From Oxytricha trifallax (Eukaryota; Ciliophora; Spirotrichea; Sporadotrichida; Oxytrichidae), in NCBI GenBank assembly GCA_000711775.1, contig ARYC01001918.1, positions 1 through 64,000 on the forward strand: a stretch of 64,000 nt of DNA. The letters are read 5' to 3'. The position numbers were made by a program, and so were the translations under genes. Below are positions 12,362-24,300 of this stretch, one piece after another (position 1 is the stretch's first letter; each line of letters starts with the position of its first letter). The notes beneath the pieces were generated by a model, which did no database searches, was not told the origin of the DNA, and saw nothing but the letters and a program-made list of their open reading frames with translations.

Positions 12362-15300
12362 ATGAAAATTTTCTAAAAATTCAAAAATTCAAAAATTTTT
12401 CAGATCTTTAGATCAATTTGGTCATCCAGTAACTTATAAGAATATAATCATTTATAATTTAACTTTGACATACAAAGGATCTTCAAAGTTCTAATCAACA
12501 ATTTTATAATGTACATTTTTAATTAATTATATAACATTTGGAGGAGTAGTCTCAATATTTTACATGCTAGCAGTACTTGCATATTTTCTACATTCCCTTT
12601 CTTTAATGTATCAGAGATAAAATTTTACAATTACAAGGTCAAATTATCATAGAAATTTAAGTATTGATAAAGAACCGATAATATTAGACGTTAGTAATTT
12701 CGACATAGGACTTGATTTCCAATAAATAATCCCTCATGTGAAGGGTTCTGATGGGAAAAATCTTTTATATTATTGTCAGATTACGTTTGAAATTGGAAAA
12801 TTAATTATTTATTGTAAATCAAAATAGTGGTATGGCAGTTAAACTTTGCAAAAAAATTGATGATCCTGGGCTTGTTTAAAAGAGAATTTGAAATTAACTT
12901 GACTTTATTATAGGTGGTAGTGTTTTTTCTCATATCTCGAGCTAGATAACTTCATTTTCATTTGCGGATAAAATAGAGTTGATTTAGATGCGTTTAATTT
13001 AAATGAAGTTTTATAGCTTGAGAGAAGAGATAAAATACTAATATTAATAATAAATTCCAGTTAATTTCAAATTCGCAGAATATTTAATTTGGGAAACTTT
13101 AATTGCATAATTTATAAATTTCATTTTAATTATTTTACAAATTTCAAATGTTTCAGACAATAATACTTAGCAATATACTTAAATAAAAATACTGCAAGCG
13201 TAAATGATAAAACTTTACTTTTTAAAATATTAACAAAAACAGGGACTATTTGGAATATTTATTTTTAATTAAAATTATTTATCAAATTTCATTTTGTTTT
13301 ATTTATGTTAATTAAAAAAAACAGCCATCATTCTTGTTTTCCCCAATAATTAATTAAAGCTCAATTTATCTTATGTAAATAATTTTTTTTAAATAATTAA
13401 ATTGTCTAATAACTATGTTAAATCCTATAGTATCTTTATTAATAGATTCTTTTTAAATCATTTATTGGACCTTTTACTATATTATATATAAATGAAGAGG
13501 GTAATATAGACGTAATTGAAACTCCTATTCCTTTAGAAAAATGTCAAGATTATAGGTTTAATAATGAAAGGGATAGTGTAACAATTAATAACATACCAGG
13601 AAACTATTTTTGTCCTAAGGAGGATTTCAAAATCGTCATGTTAGGATCAAATTCAGCATAAGAAAGTTAATATTTAAATATCTAGATCAAGGAATTAATT
13701 GGTTTTCTGTTGATTTGTTTTAGAATTATATAATATAACTAACATATCAAGGTGGTAAAACTAAATAATGTTATCTATTAAAAGGGTAATTGGAATATTC
13801 ATAGTATTTTCATATTTTAAAGCTCATTTTTAATTTTTTTATGTCTTTTTGAAAATGTTAGCTGCCAAGTAAGCATGAAACTTAGAGAGTGAAAAATAAT
13901 ATTTTTAATTCTAATAGACTTCTTTATCTAAATTTTAAAAATGGCATGTAATTAACAAAATATTTAAATTAGAACTACTTCATCATTTAATTGTTTATTT
14001 ATTATTAATTTTGAATGCAACTAAAATTGGTTGAAAGAAATATATCCCAATGATTATTTTTATGTGTTAATTGTATTTTTTTATTAAAATATAATAATTT
14101 ATTAATGACACTACCATAAAGTGCAAAAGCAGGCAATAAATTTTGGAATAATTACCAAATTTACAGTTTCTGTTACCTTTCTATTAAAAAAATTGTAAAT
14201 TATTTATTTTTATCTAGTTTGTAATAAAACTTTGCAGAAGCTAATTTTGAGAAGCCAATCCAGACTCAAATAAGATACGACTTCTTCTCTTTTTCCCAAA
14301 GTTTTAATTTAATTTTTAAATATATATAAAAGTATATTTTAAAACTATCAAATGAAACTGTAATAGAACCAAGCATAAATTTATGATTCAATTTTATACT
14401 AAGGCCTAGATTTATAAAATTAGACTTTTTATACATGGGATATGGATTACTCTATGGTCTCTGAAGTTTAAACTATTGTTAATAGACTACTATCAATTAA
14501 TTATTAATTGACCCACTAATTATTATGTTACAATACAAATGACTCAATGACATTTCTCAATTTTGAAATTATACTTGATGAAAAAGTTGTTGTGACTTAG
14601 AGACAGGTAAAAACAGTTCTGGATGTGTTTTCAGAAACTGGTGGAGTGATTTCAATATTTTCAGTTATTATTCAATTCCTAATGACTTATATATCGTCAG
14701 TCCTCTACTATTGCTTGAAATTTTAATATAAATTATAGTATAATTATTACTAAAATAAATTTATTATTTCCTCAATACTAGACATTAAAAATTCTAATAT
14801 TTATATATTATGATTGGATTAATTTATTATAATCAGGAAAATGTTTTTTCATCATAAAATTGCTAAATAAAAAGCTTAAATTATTTCATAGCCAGAAAAG
14901 GATCTAGTCTAAAATTTTACCATAACTCAAAACAATTTTGGCAATACCTAATATAAAAAAATAATTTCATTATATATTATATGAAGATACTCTTATGAAT
15001 AACAATATATACATATATTATTATATTTAAAACCTAATATGATCAAAATTAAAGTCATTTATCTCAAAGAGAGTACTAAACTACATCTAAGATTAAATCA
15101 AGCTTAGATAGCTAATGGGATTAGGTTGATAAAGCATAATAGTATTAAAATAAATAGGGTTTTAGAAGTATATTTAATATAGTAATTTATATATTATAAA
15201 ATTTTAGCTATCTTATTAATATTGGAGCTTTCTAAAGTAAGGAATTTGATGTTTAATATGCTAAAGTTAAAAATTTCAAATTTCTTAATTTTTATAATTT

Positions 15301-17048
15301 TAATTCTAGTAAAAGTATATCAAGATAATAAAATTTTTTGACATTTATCTATTATTTTAAATACAATTCCTCTAATCTATGTTATTTTAGTAGTATTCTG
15401 ATTAAAAATTTAAAAATGCGAATTCTACAAACCCTGGTTTCATTTGTATCCAAGATGAACTTTAACATGAAAATTAAATTGATTTTGGCTAATAAAGTTT
15501 TAAAAAATCATTATAGCATCCTTTATAGTTAAATTCCTTACAAATCTACTTGAAATTACTTAGCTTAAAGCGTTTCAATTTAAATTTATGGAATTTAATT
15601 GCCGGTAAATTACTAACTTTGATTTCCAGATGCTCTAAAATATACAAAACTCATAAGAAATATTAAGATAATTAACTGTTTCTAGAGGGAAGCAAGAAGA
15701 TTGATAAATACTTCGAAATATCAGAATTGATTAATACCATTAGGTTGACTCAAGCAAGTTATAAAGTAATTTTTGGGAAGAATTTTTAACATTTAGTAAA
15801 ATATTTCAAGGGAAACATACTCTTGTAGAATAGTGATTAGAGTTCAGATAAATTTTAATATTGTAGAAATACATTTAAATTTGGAAAATTAATTATAATT
15901 AAATTAAATATAAATCAAAATCGTGGCAGTTAAAATTGGCCAATTTAAACGATCTTGGGCTCATTCGATAGAGAATTCAAAATTAGCTGGACTTTATTAT
16001 TGGCGGTACTATTTTATCGCATCCCTGGAGCGAGATAACTTCACTTTAATGTGAGGGTATAATTAAATGAATTTAAATGAGTTTAATTAAAGTCAAGTTA
16101 TCTCGCTCCAGGGATGCGATAAAATAGTACCGCCAATAATAAAGTCCAGCTAATTTTGAATTCTCTATCGAATGAGCCCAAGATCGTTCAAATTGGCCAA
16201 CTTTAACTGTCACGATTTTGATTTATATTTAATTTAATTATAATTAATTTTCCAAATTCAAATGTATTTCTACAATATTAAAATGCAAAATTTAAATTTA
16301 AATTTGTAGATAGTCATATATCTTCAGTGAAAATTTCAAATAAACTCGAATGTCTAATTAGATACATAATATACAAGATCGTACTGATCTGTCATTAAAT
16401 TAGCCTTAGAAATTAAAAGAGATTGAGTTGAACAGTAAAATTATTCAAAAATAGCGAGATTTGTTCAAAGCAATTAATTTATTCGTGGACAATAATAAGT
16501 TATAAAGAGATATGGCTAGAGTGACAAACATTCACCCCCTAAGATGTACTTTAGAAATTGTACTATAATAGAATTCGACATCCTGATCAAAGTTTTCTTT
16601 AGAACTAGTCGTACGGGGATTATAGTTTTTTTAGATAATACAATTCCTGAGTCTAAAAATATATATAATATCATAAATTTGGATTTAAATTAAGTATGAA
16701 TAAAAATGTTGATTTATATCATAAATAATTAATTAAAAAGATAGAAAATTATCAGAAATGGTAAATATGATGTTTTTTTAAATATGCCACAAAGATTTAA
16801 AGCCAAATTTATGATATTATATATATTTTTAGACTCAGGAATTGGATTATCTCAAAAAACTATAATCCCCGTACGACTAGTTCTTAAGAAAACTTTGACA
16901 GGATGTCGAATTAAATTTCTAAAGTACATCTTAGGGGGTGAATGTTTGTCACTCTAATCAGAGATATATATTAAGATAGGGAAATTAAGATTTTATCAGT
17001 GAATACTATAACCAGGATAATTATAAAAAATAGTAATTAACATTATGA
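12362..17048 (+). CDS. family gene B: two-span membrane protein, invaded by three palindromes
   Basis: Same domain order as gene A: DQFGHPVTYKN; FGGVVSIFYMLAVLAYFLHS (span 1); NFTITRSNYHRNLSIDKE; IPLEKCQDYRFNNER with NIPGNYFCPKEDFKIVMLGS (13.5-13.7 kb); NFAEANFEKPIQTQIRYDFF (14.2 kb); ILDEKVVVTQRQVKTVLD then ETGGVISIFSVIIQFLMTY (14.6 kb); tail EGSKKIDKYFEISELINTIR (15.7 kb). The start is unclear: the ATG at 12362 is out of frame with DQFGHP, separated by an 8-bp tandem repeat (AAAAATTC). Removing the palindrome at 16517-16956 at TA gives an open end (DMANQRYILRQGNQDFISEY) to TGA 17046-17048. The palindrome at 15857-16279 does not rejoin in frame in any simple way I found. Confidence 0.55.
12785..13140. 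repeat. degenerate palindromic element (15.86-kb family)
   Basis: The two halves still show GGCAGTTAAACTTTGC, GGTGGTAGTGTTTTTT, CTCGAGCTAGATAACTTC and its mirror GAAGTTTTATAGCTTGAG, matching the better-preserved palindromes at 15857, 33118 and 53700. Many mismatches suggest an old insertion, here within gene B. Confidence 0.6.
15857..16279. repeat. large palindrome (foldback element), copy 1
   Basis: An almost perfect inverted repeat with arms of about 195 bp. The ends are AATATTGTAGAAATACATTT and its complement; the arm core contains ATTGGCGGTACTATTTTATC, GCATCCCTGGAGCGAGATAA and a short loop near 16050-16080. No ORF of its own. It interrupts the tail of family gene B. The same family recurs at 33118-33542 and 53700-54122. 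Confidence 0.9.
16517..16956. repeat. palindromic element with TA flanks
   Basis: Inverted repeat starting TAGAGTGACAAACATTCACC and ending with its complement GTCACTCTA. The arms share GTACGGGGATTATAGTTTTT and ATATATATAATATCATAAAT, about 180 bp each. It is flanked by TA on both sides. Removing it with one TA restores the reading frame of family gene B, so it behaves as an IES. Confidence 0.85.
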
Positions 17049-17785
17049 TTTTATATTTATAAATGAATTTAAAAGCAGCTCGATTACTTAAAATGATATG
17101 CTAAAAAATAATTGTTATATTAATAATTGCTAAAATAATTGATTTAATAACAAACAATTACTTTATTTATCTTAATCATCTAATTAGATCATTACAAATG
17201 TGAATTATAATTTAGAGAATTTTATGTATTCGTGAGGATTTATTTAAAAATATCCTTTTGTACAATCTTTAATGGTCACCTTATATTTAGTTACACAATT
17301 TATAAAATTATTATTTTATTAATAAAATAATTTTATTGATCACTTAGTTTATAACAATTGTGCAAAATCCTAATTTTAAAAATAATGAAAATTTTACCCT
17401 TAAAAAATCGTCATTTAAAATAAATTATTTTTTTAAATAATTATTCTTATGCCTTCATTAAAATTTTAATTTATAAATTTTAAACATAATTATTATTGTT
17501 AGTCATTAAACTTTATAAATTAAGATTGTATGATAAATATAATATTACAGAAATTAAGTATTCATTTGACAGAATTAATGATTGATATTAATTTATTTAT
17601 TCATAGATTTTTGAAATTATTTTGATTCTTGTTGTAATCTTGGAATTGATTTTGATTTTGGAAACTTATCTAATTTGACTAGCCTTAGAATTAGTATTTA
17701 TTAATTATTTACAATATAAATTATAATTATTTTATGAAATATATAGATAGATAGATATTAAATAGTAAGGTGAGTCAGAAGGCAA
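17049..17785. other. AT-rich spacer between gene B and the last segment of gene X
   Basis: Contains A/T runs and a short (GATA)-like run near 17744-17755. No coding frame or recognisable element. Confidence 0.5.
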
Positions 17786-17984
17786 TCAAACATTAAATTA
17801 TACAAAATTATTATTATTACAAATTTAAAATCCCTAAGGTGAATTTCTATATCCAGAATTTTATGGCTGTTAAGGATTAGAGTAGATATTTAAGAGACCC
17901 TCACCCACTATGTCTAAATTAGATTTGGGTTATTGAGGAGCCATTTGTTGTTAGTATTGTTAATTCTATTGATATCTCTGATTT
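17786..17984 (-). CDS. gene X, 3' coding segment (Gln/Asn/Pro-rich)
   Basis: Joined through the 16-bp repeat TTGATATCTCTGATTT, the frame continues NQRYQQNQQYQQQMAPQQPK, SNLDIVGEGLLNIYSNPQQP and QNSGYRNSPQGFQ, ending at TGA 17786-17788. Order and strand match the 5' segments at 36.5-36.7 kb. The whole protein would be about 115 aa with an N-terminal membrane segment. Confidence 0.65.
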
Positions 17985-18370
17985 AATATTATATATTTAA
18001 TTTATACTATAAGATAGTTACTGACTTGGTTTATTAAAAAATTTAGAAATTATTATACTTTTTTTATTATTCAGAAATAATAACAAAAATTCTATTTAAC
18101 ATTAGAAATTAGTTCGATTCTAATTGATTATTAATTTTAAATAGAATGAAAATAAATGAAGTATTAATTAAACCTTGGAATTTATTTAGTATACGAAATG
18201 GTTTTGTAAATTTGATTCAATCTTAAATAATTGATCTCAATAAGAATATTAAATTATATTATATTTGAAGAATTTTAATGCTATAGTAAAGTGAATGAGT
18301 AGTTTTTTAACATTAATATCAAATAATACTCCAGAAAAATTGATAAAAATTATTCTATATAAAGATAAAG

Positions 18371-21300
18371 ATGGGGAAATTAACAAAGCTACTACTTAGC
18401 TATGTTAAAAAGGCTGATTTATTTGGACATCAAATCAATCTTAACTAAATCCTCATAATTCAATTGAATTATAACAAGGGAATCAAGAAAATAAATTAAT
18501 AATTTTGGAATTATCAAAATTGAAGGAAAATTTGTAAGTTGATATAATTAATCAATATGTCAATTAAATAAAAATTCTTTAACTTCAATTTCTAGTTATT
18601 CCAAAGATGGAACAGAGTTTAAGTCACTAGAAATATAACTAATAAATTTTGTTTCATTTTTATCAAGTAATTTATCTCTTCTAACAAAAGAAGCCAATTC
18701 CCCCATGTCCCTGCATTTTTATGTTAGCTTTTTAAATTTGCTACCTATAATCATTTCAATTGCAATGACAATAATAGAGAAGATGTCTTATCTAACATCA
18801 CCTTTATATATTTCAGGAAGATCTGCAAAGTGCTAGTAGAATGTAACAGGGAGTGAAGTTGCTTGCTAAATAAGGTTTATGTAAGAAGCGTGCTTGTAGT
18901 ATGATAAATGCAATTTCCCTTATTTATTTCAATTAACTTTGAAACTTTTAGGAGTTATGAACCAATGTACTATACCCAAACTGTGTAATTCCCTAACTGA
19001 AGCTATTACCTTTAAGAGATATTATTTCTTTTCATTGTTGCTGCATATTCTTCTAATACAATCATGTAAAGTTTAATCGAAGTAGCGTCTTTTTAAGTAT
19101 AATGCTTCTTCGTCGAATCGGATTGCTAGCAATTTGTCTTAGTACTTTAACTCATCCTTGTAATGAAACAAGTCCAATATTTTGAACTCATTCCAGAGGT
19201 AAGAAGTTTTATCAAGCTTTTTGTTCAAGTCATCAAATGTATAAGTAGAGCTTGATCCTTCAATGGAATTAAACTTAAGTTAATTCTGAACTATCATTCC
19301 TTACTTATTAGCTGTCTCGATTATCATAGTTATTTCATACTTAATTTAGTGATGAAGATTGACATCAAAGACTATTCTGGCATTTTCATATTTTTGTTTT
19401 ATTATTTGTTAGGGCTTTGACAAAATAGTATCGATATACTAAATACTTGAGCAGTCATCTTCTAGTTATATAACTTTTGAGTCTTCTAAAGACAGGCTAC
19501 TTGCTTAAGACTTCTAATCATTTTAGTTTTATTTGACTTATTGTTAATTGATTTAATTTCCTTGAGATAAAATTCTTTCTATTTATTTTACCACCTACAA
19601 CATTGAACAAAAATATATTTTTACCATTTAAGGGTAACCTGATTATTCAAGTGTAGATAGATCATGGGAACTCAAATGTATTAAGAGATAAGATTTTGTT
19701 TTGAAAACTTTTTACTTGTTATTTTTACTGCAAACAAGACACTTATAAACCCCTCCCTTTTTTAGCTGAATAAATTTACCATCATTTCATTTGTGTGTGA
19801 TTTAGTGTCTCTTGAGTTCAACTGATGTGTAAACTTGATTGCATAACTAGCATTCATAAAGAGTCTTAGGCTTTTTAAATTTATTGTTTGCTCGTGCTGA
19901 CCTTCTTGCTTACCATCTTATGTAATATTCTTAATACTTTTGATCAGACTTCTTTACTACTATACTTTAAGGGGGCAAAGAGGGGGCTCGATTAAATTTA
20001 AATTTAAATTGATTTCATTGACTTTTTCACTCAATATTTCATGATTAGAATCAGTGCATGAAGAGAGTGAAGATGATTATTTTCTCATATTTAATACTTA
20101 AAAAGTAATTTATTAAAATATGATAATATTAAGATAATCACTTCCCTAAAAGTTAAGGAGAAATAAAATTTTCACAAATTATATTTATGTCAACACAAGA
20201 ATTATATTTATGTATGTCAGTCGGCGCCAAAGAAATTGTCAGAATGAGCCAAAGGTCATTGTTAATGATTAATATTGCACTGTCAGTTGGCGCCTATAAA
20301 AATGTCAGAGTGCGCTGGGTAAATGAACATAAATAGTTTTATTTATAATCTCAGTAATACATAAATAAATTTTAGTTTTATAGTCTAACCTATTTTATCA
20401 ATTTAACTTGCATAAAGTTTAAATCATAAAATCATGATGAATTAAGCTTAAATTCTATTTAATTTCAATTATGTAAACTAACATAAATAGAACCAATTAA
20501 AATTTTTATTTATGTTAATATACATAAATAAACCAATACAATTTAAAGTTATTAAAACCTATTAATTAGTTAGTAAGCTTTAGTTTATAGTTATTAAATA
20601 GCATGAACATAAATTAAAATCGTGAGGGAAATTAAGCAAATATCACGAACATAAATAGTCGAACTCTCGATGGGAGTCTTAACACAAAATCTGACTGGTA
20701 CAATCACTTAAAATATTCACGTAAATATTTATGTCTTAACAAATATAGTTGGTTATCACTTACCAAGCTATAAAAAAACAAGCATGAGATTCATAAAAGA
20801 TGTGTTGGCCTCAAGAAAAGAGCTACTTAAATCGGCAGATGTCATTTATGTGAACGTACCTAATTATCCTGAATTGGGGGTCCTGAGCATATTTAATTAT
20901 GTCAAGGACGATGAGGTGGTAAATTGATATCTTGGTGTTTATGATGGTCCAATGGACCTCCCTGATAAGCATTTCTTTTATGGGGCTTTGGGAACTCTTA
21001 AAAATGAGTGGTTGACATAAATAGTTATGTCTTAGCAAACTTAAAGAAATTAACCTACAGACGAATAACAATTAGGGGAGACCATAGAGATAAGTTAAGA
21101 GTTCCTTAAAGAGATTTAATCCATTCCACATTTCTCGAGTAAGTATACATAAGTATTTATGTCTTTGCAGAACGAAAAGGAAAAGCACTTTCTTTACTTA
21201 AGCAAAAATCTCAAGGCAGAAAATAACCAAAGAAAAGAAAGAGATATGAAATATCAGGGTATGAAGAAGAAAGAAATAAGGCAACTAAATAATGTAGAAA

Positions 21301-24300
21301 TAATCAATTATGTCCTTCAGAGAAGAAAATGCTATAATGAAAAGTCCACCTGGCAAAAGGCTTTAATTGTATTGATTTCTTAAAGACTTAATTAAAATAA
21401 AAAATTATGTCAATGTAAAATTAATTTAATTTAATATCAAACTTCTAACTTAAGTTAATTAAAACAAAATTTCTCACTGTTGACACAATCATTTATGTTA
21501 ATATTTAGTATTGAGTCCTTGACAATTTAAAAGTGTTTTAGGTTTGACAATTTAAACTAAAGTTTAATAAGTTCTTTTTTATAAAACCTTTTTACTCTAG
21601 AAAAAATGTTTTCAATGCAATTATATTTCGATGAATAAGCCGCATTAAACAATAGAGTCCAGCCATTTTCTTAAACAACTTATTTTAGTATTTTAGAGTG
21701 GTGGGCTCTAAGATTATCAAGAAATATAGTTAGGTTTCTTCCTTTATATCTTTAATCAAGGTCTTGTAAAACCTAAAGTAAATCATTTGTTTTTATTGAT
21801 TTAGGTTGTATTTTAAAACACTCTAAACCATACTTAGCACTTATTATTACAACAGCAGCTAATGTTTCTAAGTTAACTCCCCCCCTTTTTTAACACTTAA
21901 TTATTGTATTTATGGGCCCATGATTTGTAAGTAATTGAGTGGGGCTTAAATATTGTCTCATCAAGATAAACAATATTCTAACCATTTTCTAAAATCCTCT
22001 TTTATTCATAAAAAACTCTTCTCAAGTCTAATTTTATTTATTATTTTCTATGATCAGTTATATTATAGTCTGTTCAAGTAGGCTTATACTTAATACCATT
22101 CTTTTTATAAAACGAATACAAACTAGATGTTGAAATTTTTAATTCAGGAAATTATCTATGAAAAGTTATTGCCCTTTATTAAACTGATAATAACATTTGG
22201 TCTTTTAAGGTTTGATGAGATACCAAATAATTAAACTGTTCTTAACTCATTTAGATTTTTCTATTTTTTACTTTTTGTGTATTTATATCTGAACTTCTTA
22301 TATTGTTTAATTCTTTTTTTATTAGTTTTTCTGAAAGATTTAGTGCCTAAGAAATTTCTTTGACAGTTGCATAAATTCTATTATTTTTTGAAAATATTTT
22401 TTATCAAAATCTTAGGAAACAGATAAGCTCAGTTTAGTTTATTTAAGCTTATTTTTTTGATTCCATTTTTATAAGTTTAATAAAGTTAATTAATTATATC
22501 AACTTACAAATTTTCCTTCAATTTTGATAAATTATATATATTTATGATAAATACAAATGATTTGAATGATTTATTTTATCTCAATTTTACTTGGGAAACT
22601 TTAACTATTATTAGAAAAATAATCACTTTAATTTGATAAGACATACCCATAAATATTTATGTAGATTATAATTAAATTAAGAAGAAAATTCTCATTAGTG
22701 TATTTCGTTAAAAATATTTAAAATAATCTAAATGCATTGAAATAAAAGGTTTATAGCGATAATTTCAACAGCTTGAAATATTCTAATTAAATCAATTAGG
22801 CGCAAACGTACATACTTATTTCATTTTAAGAAAATTGATTTATAATTAATTTAATATTTTTTTTAATTAAATTAAAGGGTTTTATAAGAATTATCATTTT
22901 ATATAAGTATATTTTAAGATTTAAATTCTGAAACATTCAAAACTAAAATTGGAGGATTTATAACTCTTACTATACAATTTTTACTTTTCAGTTACTTCAT
23001 GGTACTTCTTCTATTTATTTTGTTTATTTTTATTTTAATTAATACTATAATTTTACTTCTAATGAATGGCGTGTTTAGGAACGAGTTTACAATAACAAAT
23101 TCTTCACATTTTAATTAATATTTATAAGATTATTTTTAATTTTAGAAATCTATCAATTGACAAAGATTTGCTGTTCCTAGACAGACAAAACTACGACTTT
23201 GCTGTAAAACTAGCACCATTTGTAATAAATGGAGATGATTTTTATGCAAATATGGACGTGGATTAATATTTCTCAGTATAAGTCAATTAAGTTATTGTGG
23301 GTGGTGATATTATTTCAATAATTAAGCATGATTAATATTTATAATTATAAAACGTGATGGAGTAAATATCTCATATGAGTAGAAAGAAATACCGTTAGTT
23401 TTTTGCGATGCAAATAGATTTAATAACCAAACCGAGACCCTTATAGCTTTGAACATTATTGATAATTATTTATGTCCAGTTGATAATTTCATTATTACTA
23501 TGCAAGGCAATCTGGCAGCCTCTAATGCACAATTCCTCAACTTAAGGATTAAGTCATGTTCTTACAATATTTATTGCACTTTCTATAATCAGGTCCAATT
23601 AAATATGATTATTTTATGTTCTTAAAAAGTTTTAGACGAAAAAGGCCAAGGTAAAACGTGCAAATCTATACAGGAGAGTAGAAATATTTCTTAAATAATA
23701 GCTTTCAATTTTCCACTATTGCAAAGATATTTTGATGAAAATGATTTTCAGACCCCTATTAAAAATGTAATATCTAATGATTACTACTATCTAGATCCAA
23801 ATTATGTGCATGAGTAACATCTTCGGATCAATAAGTTTTGTATATTATATATTTTTATTGTTTAATGCAGTACATAAATTATTACTGGGGCTTTTACTAG
23901 CTAGATAGTATAATCAGATATTATCCCATTTTTAATTTTTTATGCATAAAATTCAATCTTTTTAAGGAGCTAAATCTATATACTGAACGAGATAACTTCA
24001 GTTCAGAGATTGTTCTAACTCCTTAATATGATAATATTAATATTTTTTTAAATCAATTAGAACATAGCTTATCTGGAAGATTCATTCATTTCTAATTCTC
24101 TTGGGGTATAAATTATTACCTATTTTGGCACTTCAAAAGAATACAGTATGCATTTAGTTAAATATTAAGTTAAATAACACTTTATATAGAAATTATCAAT
24201 ATATTAAAATTCATACAGATATTTCAATTTTTTGAAAACTTTATCTTTATTAATTAATTTTTTAATAAATGAATTCTTGTTTATCAATTATATCAATAAT

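Larger units (their letters stand above)
18511..22530. mobile_element. TBE-like transposon with non-C4A4 termini (element 2)
   Basis: A 4.0-kb element bounded by a perfect 42-bp inverted repeat. Inside, in TBE order, are a zinc-finger/kinase-like ORF (minus), a 22-kDa-type ORF (plus) and a DDE transposase (minus). The outermost bases allow a TA duplication (TTA-TCAAAATTG and CAATTTTGA-TAA). It sits between MDS1 and MDS2 of family gene C. All three ORFs carry in-frame TGA or frameshifts, so this copy is inactive although its ends are intact. Confidence 0.85.

Noticed and set aside
15338-15532. 64-codon ORF in the tail of family gene B
   Set aside because: Its frame does not match the conserved tail motifs seen in the paralogues; probably shadow or IES sequence.
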